A stretch of DNA of 33,199 nt. Source: an uncultured Porphyromonadaceae bacterium. Its GTDB lineage: Bacteria; Bacteroidota; Bacteroidia; Bacteroidales; Muribaculaceae. This document shows positions 5,554 to 12,352 of this stretch, piece after piece. The position numbers were made by a program, and so were the translations under genes. The notes beneath the pieces were generated by a model. It saw only the letters and a list, made by a program, of their open reading frames with translations. It was not told the origin of the DNA and ran no database searches. Each line of letters starts with the position of its first letter. The stretch's first letter is position 1. The stretch lies in contig CABPYL010000036.1 of the NCBI GenBank assembly GCA_902461565.1, forward strand, positions 1 to 33,199, given 5' to 3'.

Positions 5554-7755
5554 TTAGCGCACTACAATTTTCAGTGTCTTGCTGTTTGCTCCGGCCTTCA
5601 CGGCAAGGATATACATGCCTGCCGACGGTGCCAGTACCGCAAGATTCTCGCCCTTGGCGGCAGATGCTGCCGCAAGCACACCGGAGGGAGTATAAAGCTG
5701 CGCTTCAACCTCATTGGCGCCTGATGCGAACACATTGATGCCGAGACCGTTGGAGCTGATAAATATTTCCGAGCCCTCTACATCCACGCCCTCAACAGCG
5801 CCCATACTACTGATTACACGCTTTATACCGTTGGTTGCCTGAAGTTTGCCGGCGCCCCAGGCCACTTCGGTGCCTACATAGTCGTCTACCGACGCTGTTT
5901 CTATCATAATCTCGCGTGCACGTGCTGCTGTAAGAGTAGGATCAGCCTCGAGCCACAGTGCCACGGTACCGGTAACATAAGGTGTTGCCATCGACGTACC
6001 GCTCATGCAGCCCCAGTAGTGAGTTGTCTCGCCCTCGGTCGCGCGGGCTACGATAGATGTGAAGTCTTTGGTGGAATTTACATACGGGCCACTGTACGAC
6101 GAGTAGATGCCCGTGCCGGGAGCGCACAGATGCGGCATCTTGCGGCCGTCCACAAGGTTGCCCCACGACGAATAGTTTGCCAGGTTGCCTTCGCCGCCAC
6201 CGGTGCTGAAGCTGTTGCCGTCGAGGTTGAGCAGCGATGCACGGGTGCCATAGGAACCCACAATGATAGTATTGAAGCCACAGCCCATGCTGTTGATGGA
6301 ACCGTCGTTGTCGCCGCGGTCAAAACCCTGTGTGGCCGAGGTGGCGAAGCCGATGCCGCGGTTGCCGTTGCCGTAGGCATCCACGCGTACGCCCTCGTTA
6401 CCTTCGATCATTATACCCAGACGTACATTGTTACCCGCCTTGAGCGACACATCGCTGTTGGCGGTAAGCGACACATTGTAACGGCCGTTGCTGCCGGCCA
6501 CGCTTGTAATGACGATGGAACCGTCGAATGCATTGCGGAAAATGGAGTGGTCGGCACCGTCGCCGGTACCGCAGGTTACTGTCTTGCCTTCCTGGCCCGA
6601 TATTTTCGCGGTTATCTCGCCGGCGGCGTTAACAACAATCACACTCACTGTTATCGGAGCAGAAGTGGAGCTCCATACGTCCATATATCCCGAGGGGAAG
6701 CGGTTGTCGCGCATCAGCACTTTCAGCTGTTTGTCGGCTGCAGTGAACGTCTTGCCGGCATGGATATAGTCGCTGCCTTCGTTGCCGGCGGCCACGCAGA
6801 TAATAGTTTCTTTGGCCAGTTCGTCGAGTGCGCGGGAGAAAGCGTCGGTGCCGTCGTGAGGACCGTCGTTACCGCCGAGCGACAGATTGACAACCATAGG
6901 TTTGTCCTCGCTTGTGGCATAGTTTATCAGTCGGCGGATACCGGCAAGTATGTTGTTGTTGTACAGCGGACCTGCGCAGAGGGCCAGATCAGCCTCGGGT
7001 GCCACGCCGTACAGGGGAATCGAACCGCGGTCGGTTGTGCCGACGGCCGCAGGCTGCAGATAGTTGCCGGCGCCGTTGTATGCGCCGCCCATAATGCCCG
7101 CAACGTGTGTGCCGTGGCATTCATTTACATTATCGGTGGGAGCCGTACGCACCTGGTCGCCAGTATATACAGTAGGCGTAGTGCTTGTTCCGCTGAAGCG
7201 GGCATAGTATTTCAGGCGGCACTCGCTCTGGTCGTCACTCATAAAATTGATGTGCGAAGGGTCCAGACCAAGGTCGAACATACCCACGATAACACCTTTA
7301 CCCTTGAATGGATGACGCGATACGCCCTGATAGGATATACCCAGACCGGTATGAATGGTATTGACACGCGATGCGCCGCGCGCCTTGTCCATCACAGGTT
7401 CCGCCTTGCCGCCGAACGACAGTGTAGCCACCGCCGGGCTCTGTGCCAGGACATCGATACCGTCGACCGGCATCGTTACAATGGAGAAACTTGGCGATAT
7501 ATATTCTATGTCGTAGCCGCAGGACTCAAGGGAATCCAGCACGGCAGAATCGCTTGTCTCAACAAGTACGTTCACAAGAGCCTCGCTGCCGCGGCTGGCC
7601 GGAACGGCCAGAAAACCGTCGGCGTCCTTCACACTGAGAGTACCGGCTTTATAGAGGTCGAGCAGCTGACGCCCGCGGGCATCTATTTTGCTCTGTGCGG
7701 AAGCCGTACCCGCGCCGATAAGCAATGCTGCGGAAAGGATGTATGCAATCTTCAT
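5554..7755 (-). CDS. Secreted subtilisin-like serine protease (S8) with probable type IX secretion signal
   Basis: A 733-residue protein. The signal peptide is MKIAYILSAALLIGAGTASA, followed by a propeptide-like region to about residue 140. The S8 domain contains a full triad: Asp161 (MFDLGLDP, where most relatives have DTGID), His214 (CHGTHVAG) and Ser588 (SGTSMATP). The oxyanion Asn325 is in CVAAGNEG. A long insert at about 340-490 separates the oxyanion and Ser blocks. The last 70 residues (about 664-733) look like a type IX Por-secretion C-terminal sorting domain, with QLYTPSGVL, AGMYILAV and a basic KTLKIVVR end. It should cross the outer membrane and be released or surface-anchored. An in-frame ATG at 7842 would add 29 residues with no signal character, so 7755 is the better start. 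Confidence 0.92.
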   Translation of the reverse strand: MKIAYILSAALLIGAGTASAQSKIDARGRQLLDLYKAGTLSVKDADGFLAVPASRGSEALVNVLVETSDSAVLDSLESCGYDIEYISPSFSIVTMPVDGIDVLAQSPAVATLSFGGKAEPVMDKARGASRVNTIHTGLGISYQGVSRHPFKGKGVIVGMFDLGLDPSHINFMSDDQSECRLKYYARFSGTSTTPTVYTGDQVRTAPTDNVNECHGTHVAGIMGGAYNGAGNYLQPAAVGTTDRGSIPLYGVAPEADLALCAGPLYNNNILAGIRRLINYATSEDKPMVVNLSLGGNDGPHDGTDAFSRALDELAKETIICVAAGNEGSDYIHAGKTFTAADKQLKVLMRDNRFPSGYMDVWSSTSAPITVSVIVVNAAGEITAKISGQEGKTVTCGTGDGADHSIFRNAFDGSIVITSVAGSNGRYNVSLTANSDVSLKAGNNVRLGIMIEGNEGVRVDAYGNGNRGIGFATSATQGFDRGDNDGSINSMGCGFNTIIVGSYGTRASLLNLDGNSFSTGGGEGNLANYSSWGNLVDGRKMPHLCAPGTGIYSSYSGPYVNSTKDFTSIVARATEGETTHYWGCMSGTSMATPYVTGTVALWLEADPTLTAARAREIMIETASVDDYVGTEVAWGAGKLQATNGIKRVISSMGAVEGVDVEGSEIFISSNGLGINVFASGANEVEAQLYTPSGVLAAASAAKGENLAVLAPSAGMYILAVKAGANSKTLKIVVR

Positions 7756-7789
7756 AATTGTAATTACTGATTCTGTACCGGAAATAACG

Positions 7790-7820
7790 CAAATATCACG
7801 TGGATATTGCACTTTGCATA
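7790..7820 (-). promoter_or_regulatory. Possible promoter of the S8 protease gene
   Basis: On the minus strand, TATG (7820-7817), 19 bases, then GATATTTG (7797-7790). Each half has one mismatch to TTTG and TAnnTTTG. The position would give a leader of about 31 bases to the ATG at 7755, which supports that start over the one at 7842. Confidence 0.4.
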
Positions 7821-8000
7821 AATTCGACGCTAAGTTACGCAATTTTTTCTATATTTTCCGCAAAATAACATTCTTTTGCAACCAGTCTCAGCCGAATACG
7901 TAAAAAAGTGGCCTCCTGCCGAAAAAAAAGGCAGCCCTTCACTTGGGAAATTAGCGCCGGAGATGGTATGCAGCCCCGACTGCACAGATAACTATGAAGT

Positions 8001-8083
8001 GCCCGGAGGGCATCATCTAACTAACCGCGGGTGCTTGCCATCCGTGGAAAGCCGAAGGCCAGCCAATCAGTCCCGGATGGACC
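8001..8083 (+). repeat. REP-like three-hairpin unit, copy 1 (plus orientation)
   Basis: Hairpin 1 is GCCCGGAGGGC (8001-8011). Hairpin 2 (8025-8047) has arms CCGCGGGTG and CATCCGTGG. Hairpin 3 (8069-8083) reads AGTCCCGGATGGACC and is slightly degenerate. Before it, CAGCCCCGACTGCACA (7971-7986) looks like a collapsed hairpin 3 of a further copy. The 215 bases between the protease start and 7971 show nothing else I can name, apart from the promoter at 7790-7820 and a short CTGCC/GGCAG hairpin near 7919-7935. Confidence 0.8.
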
Positions 8084-8107
8084 GCACGTTCCATCTTCAG
8101 CAAGATA

Positions 8108-8551
8108 TCACTCCCAGTCTGCGGGATACCACGCAACGGAATATTTTTCGGCCAGATACCTCATCTCGTCGAGAAAATTGTTACGAGCATGGTGCGCTTC
8201 CTGATTCATAATATAATTTTTCACATTTTCCGCCTCTGATATGCCTATCGAGAAAGCATAGTATCCCTCACCCCAACTACGGAATTTGGGGAATTTACCG
8301 CTCGTCTTCATCCAATAGTTACTCGATTGCTTGATTTCTTTGACTAAATCGGCAATGGCGACAGTCGAGTGTATATTTACCAGAAGATGAATATGATCTT
8401 AGGTACCGTTCATCCTGATGAGGTCGCAATTGTGGTTTCGGATAATGCCATATATGTAGGCATACAGCTCTCTTCTATTCGCCTCCGCGATAGTCATTTC
8501 CCGATATTTCGTAGCGAAAACAATGTGATGAAGTGATTTAGTTTTGCTCAT
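8108..8551 (-). pseudogene. IS200-like/REP-associated tyrosine transposase (RAYT), broken by an in-frame TAA
   Basis: The minus-strand frame from ATG 8551 to the stop at 8108 is 148 codons and codes throughout for a Y1 HUH transposase (PF01797). It starts MSKTKSLHHIVFATKYRE. Codon 51 is TAA (8401-8399), directly before the HUH pair His53-Ile-His55 in DHIHLL. The frame then stays open and conserved, with WGEGYYAFS near 93-101, the likely nucleophile Tyr113 and Gln117 in VKNYIMNQEAHH, and an end reading WYPADWE. One base change explains the break, with no frameshift. The downstream piece could start at ATG 8311, but it would lack the HUH motif. Three-hairpin repeats flank it, as expected for a REP-associated transposase locus. 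No target duplication was found. I see no other gene on either strand between 8108 and 8551. Confidence 0.88.
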
Positions 8552-8616
8552 ATCGCAAAGTTATCGAATCTTATTATGATATGCAAATAGATGTGAGGGC
8601 CGCTGAAGATAGTGTG

Positions 8617-8704
8617 CAGCCCCGTCCGGGGCTGAGAGGTCGTGGCGGTTACTTTCCACGGGCACAAATGCCCGCGGTTATGTAAATTAATGGCCTCCGG
8701 CCAT
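8617..8704 (-). repeat. REP-like three-hairpin unit, copy 2 (inverted, next to the transposase 5' end)
   Basis: In minus-strand order, hairpin 1 is ATGGCCGGAGGCCAT (8704-8690), a perfect 6-bp stem. Hairpin 2 (8677-8656) has arms CCGCGGGCA and TGCCCGTGG. Hairpin 3 (8634-8617) is CAGCCCCGGACGGGGCTG. The order and spacing match the plus-oriented copies, but the stem bases differ in a compensated way, so the structure is kept rather than the sequence. Confidence 0.78.
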
Positions 8705-8743
8705 CGCACCGACATACTATCATAGGTTATATGAAATTGATGT

Positions 8744-8827
8744 GCCCGGAGGGCGCCAATCTAACTAACCGCGGGTGCTTGCCACCCGTGGAAAGCCGAG
8801 GGCCAGCCAATCAGTCCCGGAGGGACT
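8744..8827 (+). repeat. REP-like three-hairpin unit, copy 3
   Basis: Hairpin 1 is GCCCGGAGGGC (8744-8754). Hairpin 2 (8769-8791) has arms CCGCGGGTG and CACCCGTGG. Hairpin 3 is AGTCCCGGAGGGACT (8813-8827), a perfect 6-bp stem with a GGA loop. This is the best-preserved copy and serves as the type unit. Confidence 0.85.
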
Positions 8828-8867
8828 GCACACCGCTACTGCCCACCTGCATAGATAGCTATCGGGT

Positions 8868-8950
8868 ACCCGGAGGGCATCATCTAACTAACTGCGGGAG
8901 CTTGCCACCCGTGGAAAGCCGATTGCCAACCAATTAGTCCCGGAGGGACT
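8868..8950 (+). repeat. REP-like three-hairpin unit, copy 4
   Basis: Hairpin 1 is ACCCGGAGGGC (8868-8878), with the outer pair lost. Hairpin 2 (8892-8914) has arms CTGCGGGAG and CACCCGTGG. Hairpin 3 is AGTCCCGGAGGGACT (8936-8950), identical to copy 3. A linker containing ATAGATAGCTAT joins it to copy 3. Confidence 0.82.
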
Positions 8951-8990
8951 GTACACCGCTGCCACCCTTCCGCACAGATAGCTATGGTGT

Positions 8991-9038
8991 GCCCGATGGG
9001 CACCAATCTAACTAACCGCGGGTGCTTGCTATCCGTGG
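8991..9038 (+). repeat. REP-like unit, copy 5 (truncated, lacks hairpin 3)
   Basis: Hairpin 1 is GCCCGATGGGC (8991-9001). Hairpin 2 (9016-9038) has arms CCGCGGGTG and TATCCGTGG. After 9038 the similarity stops apart from ACTGCACA near 9050, which resembles the tail after hairpin 3. The unit thus ends early about 50 bases before the terminator of the next gene. Confidence 0.7.
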
Positions 9039-9092
9039 TTAGGATAGGTACTGCACATTGCAGCCAGGTAAGCAGAAGAGGATCGGACACAA

Positions 9093-9119
9093 AAAAAGCA
9101 GCGCCCCGGCGCTGCTTTT
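9093..9119 (-). terminator. Intrinsic terminator of the sus operon
   Basis: A 12-bp stem AAAAGCAGCGCC (9094-9105) with GGCGCTGCTTTT (9108-9119) and a very tight 2-base loop as drawn; a 10-bp stem with a 6-base loop is more realistic. On the minus strand it is followed by a run of seven T (9097-9091). It lies 16 bases after the stop of the lipoprotein gene. Confidence 0.9.
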
Positions 9120-9135
9120 ATGATGGAATTATGGA

Positions 9136-10638
9136 TTATTTGCGGAGCTGAAGGTTACCGGCTGGGATACCGGTCTTGGGTGCCTTCTTCGAGGCGGGCT
9201 CCCAGGGAGTAACGTTCTTCAGGTCGAGAACCACGTCGGTGTAGGGTTCGGTCTGGTATATAATATCATCCGGCTTAGCGTTGTAGTAGCCCTGTACCTG
9301 ATCGCCAGGGATGCGGATTATATCGTTCTCGAAAGTACCACCGATACCGGCTTCGATAAGCTCATCCTGAGTAACCTCGGTGTTCATCAGCTCGTAGTCG
9401 GCCACCGTGGTAGCCATGAACAGACCGTCGCGCATGCCGGAACCTTTCTTTCGTGCGGGAGTAGCGATACCGCCGCCTACGAGAACCAGTTTCGGGTTGG
9501 TTGCGTCGAAAGTGATATATTCTGCCACAGTAGAGCCAGTAGGAATAGTGTAACCGGATTCAGGACCGAACGGATCCACAATGCGGTACATACCCTCGGT
9601 CTTTTTGTGTTTCTCTACAAGCACCTTGTAGGTGTGGTTGCGCTGCGGAGTACCCATGAACGGACCGGCGAAGCCGTCGGTGTAGTCGCACATACCATAG
9701 GTTTCCCATTCGCTGACGGGTTTGAAGCCGGGCAGAGTGAGAACCATCTGCTGATTCTCGTTAGAGAAGCTCCATGCGCCGTTGTTATACAACTCCATAG
9801 CAATATGGAGAGTATTCACCGGCATAAAAATGTTACCTTCCTCAACATAACCGCAAAGACCTGCCTCCTTCTGTTCCTCGAGTGTGCCGCCGTCTTCCAT
9901 ATTAACATAGGCTTTCGAGGATACGAGCATGTTACCATACTGAGAGTTTGCGCTGAAACCGGTATTGGAGGTTTCTACATATACGCCTTCCTGGTCCTCG
10001 GCGTTGAAGGTGATAAAGTAGGTCTTGCTTTCATCATAGCCAGCACCGTTCAGCGGATAAGTACCCGGAGCATACGGATTCTTGATACGATAGAGGTCGG
10101 GATTATCGGGATGCTGCTGTACGGTTACATTGTACGTGTAAGGTTCAACATCGAATACCGAGCATACGATGGCATCGGTATAGATACCTGTACCAAGAGT
10201 GAGCCACGGATTGTACATGCAGGTAACAGCAAGCTCGCCAAGATAGTAGGGAGTAGACTGAATACCGTCGAGCTTGAGGTCGAGAACATATTCTTTCTTT
10301 CTCTCGAGCTTGGTCTCGTCGTAGGTGATGGTCATTGTCGCGGTACCCTCGCCGGCAGCGAAAGTTACTGATTCCGGAATCTCAAAGAAGGGATCCACTT
10401 CGGCATTGTGCTGCACTGCAACTGTCTGCTCGCCGGTGGTGTCGAGACGGCCCAGCAGAACCGTGAAGCTCTTCTGGCCTTCCTCAAGGTCTTGATAGTT
10501 GGGGTTGCCGGTGGAGAAATAGTATTCGGCAAGCGACACCGGTTCCGCAGGGGTGTACTTAACCTCGTCGATACAGGAGGAAACTCCGCCGACGAAAGCT
10601 CCGGCAAGAAGGAGGTGAAATATATTCGTAAATTTCAT
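9136..10638 (-). CDS. Surface lipoprotein of the sus operon with two internal repeats
   Basis: A 500-residue lipoprotein and the third gene of the susC-susD operon, 33 bases after susD. The signal peptide ends in GVSSC, with lipidated Cys22 followed by Ile-Asp-Glu, an acidic context like the surface-export signal of Bacteroidetes lipoproteins. Residues about 30-140 resemble a Calx-beta or Ig-like sandwich (FAAGEGTATMTITYD). Two related segments follow, at about 144-290 and 311-460. Each has a GxYTD or CDYTD turn, then YRI-(N/D)P, then (F/Y)ITF-(N/D)A, then EAG-(L/I)-x-G before a short strand with IxxP. This position is usually held by a SusE/SusF-like substrate-binding lipoprotein. I do not recognise the exact family, and the ligand is unknown. 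Confidence 0.8.
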   Translation of the reverse strand: MKFTNIFHLLLAGAFVGGVSSCIDEVKYTPAEPVSLAEYYFSTGNPNYQDLEEGQKSFTVLLGRLDTTGEQTVAVQHNAEVDPFFEIPESVTFAAGEGTATMTITYDETKLERKKEYVLDLKLDGIQSTPYYLGELAVTCMYNPWLTLGTGIYTDAIVCSVFDVEPYTYNVTVQQHPDNPDLYRIKNPYAPGTYPLNGAGYDESKTYFITFNAEDQEGVYVETSNTGFSANSQYGNMLVSSKAYVNMEDGGTLEEQKEAGLCGYVEEGNIFMPVNTLHIAMELYNNGAWSFSNENQQMVLTLPGFKPVSEWETYGMCDYTDGFAGPFMGTPQRNHTYKVLVEKHKKTEGMYRIVDPFGPESGYTIPTGSTVAEYITFDATNPKLVLVGGGIATPARKKGSGMRDGLFMATTVADYELMNTEVTQDELIEAGIGGTFENDIIRIPGDQVQGYYNAKPDDIIYQTEPYTDVVLDLKNVTPWEPASKKAPKTGIPAGNLQLRK

Positions 10639-10671
10639 AGTTTAAATTTCTTACTGAGTTAGTGAACCGGA

Positions 10672-12339
10672 TTATTCTTCGCCTTCCTCGCCTTCCTCAC
10701 CTTCGTCCGTCTCCTTATAGCAGTCGGAGGGGTCGGGATTGTTCCAGCCCTTGTAAGCGGGATTGCCGTTTTCTTCCTGACGCACGATGCAGAGGTTCAT
10801 CCATGCCGGGCGCCCTTTTGTGTTGAACGCGCAGGAGGCGTAGAAGTTTGTGCCTGGATAGTTACGGGTAACGGGCATATCCAGACGTTTGACATCGAAG
10901 AAGTTGATGCCTTCCAGGAAGAACTCGATACGCTTCTGGGTAATGATTTCGTTCACTACCTGGTCCTCTGTCGAGCCGAGAATGCTGAATGTGGGGCAAC
11001 GATACTGCTGGATGAATTTTTCCATCATCTGTTTGCCTTCGGCGGGGTTGGAATGTGCGGCACTCTCTGCCTCGATGAAGTACATTTCCTCCACTCGCAT
11101 AATGGGCACACCAACTGCACAGGCCACCTGATTGTCCGTCATGTTGCCCTGGCCCGGACGTATCTTGAGCGAGGAGTAGGCGGGAAGATTGATCTTAACG
11201 CCTTCGGCTGTCATCATGTTATTCTTGTTGATCCATTTTTCCTTGCCTTCCAGCGGATGGCCTTTGGGAGCGACGAAACAGAGCTTGCGGCAGTCGTCGT
11301 TACTGATGGAGTTGTAGAGATTGGCGTCGATCATCTGATAGGGACCTGCTGCCGCATATCCGGAGGTATACTCATTGGAAGCCCAGGAGGTATAGTTTAC
11401 GATACCGGTACGCACGGCGTTGTCTTCGGCAACGAACTGCATACCCCACATCCATGCGTGGGAGTTGAGGTCGTTGAAGCCGGTGGTAGTGTCGGTCCAC
11501 TCGTCGGGAGTAAGAGGAGTGCAGCCGGAAGCGTCGATAGCCTTGCGGGCATATTCGCGGGCCTTGGGATAGTCGAGGTTCCACATATATGCGCGGGCCA
11601 TCAGACCATATACACAGCCGAGGTCGGGCATAACCTTGCTGGAGCGGGCCTCGGCGGTGATGAGCTGCTCAGCCTTTGTGAGGTCCTCCATGATAAAGTC
11701 GAACATCTGGGCATGGGGAACACGGGGATTGTTGCGGGCAAGTTCCTCGTTGATGTCGTCGGTAACGATGGAAACTGTCAGGCCGGTAACATTATTGCCG
11801 GAGCTGTTCACTGCATCGGTGCCATCGGTAGGCAGATACTCGTACATACGTGCGGCATCAAGATATGCCATCGCGCGGTAGGCATAAGCCTGACCGAGCA
11901 GAGCCTGCAGATGTTTGTCCTCGGTGGCCTTGTCGATAACGCCTATAGTCAGGTTGGTGGTCTGAATAAGCTTATAGAAGTACCACCAGGTAAACTGCGA
12001 GAAGATGTATTCGGGACCCTGGAGTGTGTTATCGCGCCAGTAGTTAAAGTGATCGTAACCGTCGGAAATAACGGGTTTGTCACCGGTCATGGTGTCGCGG
12101 ATGTACATTATGGCGGGATAGCCGAAGTCGGTGTGGCGAAGGTCGCCGGGAAGAATACCTACCACATTCATGTAGGCCGGCATACCCTGGGCATATGAAT
12201 CGGCACTGGTGGGTACCTCTTCAACCTGTCCCTGCGATACAACAGCGCCCGTAGGGAAGGTTTCTTCGACACACCCGGTAAGAGCTGCTGCCGGGAGAAT
12301 GACAGCTGCCGCAAGGAGGGATTTATATATCTTGTTCAT
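10672..12339 (-). CDS. susD: SusD/RagB-family nutrient-binding outer-membrane lipoprotein
   Basis: A 555-residue protein. The signal peptide ends in ALTGC with lipidated Cys23, then Val-Glu-Glu, suggesting export to the cell surface. The helical, TPR-like SusD body is evident from LLGQAYAYRAMAYLDAARMYEYLP (near 148-171) and VYGLMARAYMWNLDYPKAREYARKAID. The late segment ITQKRIEFFLEGINFFDVKRLD is a strong SusD signature. SusD caps the SusC barrel and captures substrate at the surface. It lies 13 bases downstream of susC. The C-terminus is odd: three near-identical 9-base repeats encode DEGEEGEEGEE just before the stop. The substrate cannot be told from the sequence. Confidence 0.95.
   Translation of the reverse strand: MNKIYKSLLAAAVILPAAALTGCVEETFPTGAVVSQGQVEEVPTSADSYAQGMPAYMNVVGILPGDLRHTDFGYPAIMYIRDTMTGDKPVISDGYDHFNYWRDNTLQGPEYIFSQFTWWYFYKLIQTTNLTIGVIDKATEDKHLQALLGQAYAYRAMAYLDAARMYEYLPTDGTDAVNSSGNNVTGLTVSIVTDDINEELARNNPRVPHAQMFDFIMEDLTKAEQLITAEARSSKVMPDLGCVYGLMARAYMWNLDYPKAREYARKAIDASGCTPLTPDEWTDTTTGFNDLNSHAWMWGMQFVAEDNAVRTGIVNYTSWASNEYTSGYAAAGPYQMIDANLYNSISNDDCRKLCFVAPKGHPLEGKEKWINKNNMMTAEGVKINLPAYSSLKIRPGQGNMTDNQVACAVGVPIMRVEEMYFIEAESAAHSNPAEGKQMMEKFIQQYRCPTFSILGSTEDQVVNEIITQKRIEFFLEGINFFDVKRLDMPVTRNYPGTNFYASCAFNTKGRPAWMNLCIVRQEENGNPAYKGWNNPDPSDCYKETDEGEEGEEGEE
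10675..10704 (-). repeat. Short tandem repeat coding the acidic SusD tail
   Basis: On the minus strand, three 9-base units (GGTGAGGAA, GGCGAGGAA, GGCGAAGAA) in a row after GACGAA encode Gly-Glu-Glu three times before TAA. The third bases differ slightly, so selection on the protein or age of the array is possible. Slippage could change the copy number without changing the frame. Confidence 0.85.
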
Positions 12340-12352
12340 TGTTGTATTCGAA

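Noticed and set aside
7756..7842. Longer start of the S8 protease at 7842
   Set aside because: The 29 added residues do not form a signal peptide, while the ATG at 7755 begins a typical one and lies after a promoter-like sequence.
8108..8311. Independent small gene of 67 residues
   Set aside because: It is the C-terminal part of the transposase pseudogene; the same frame continues upstream past the single TAA to the start at 8551.
8744..9038. CRISPR array made of the spaced repeats
   Set aside because: The units are 48-84 bases long, contain three hairpins, differ from each other and include an inverted copy; there are no uniform spacers and no cas genes.
7905..9060. Complete mobile element with ends and target duplication
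   Set aside because: No flanking direct repeats or defined ends could be found, and HUH transposases of this group do not make target duplications, so boundaries cannot be set.
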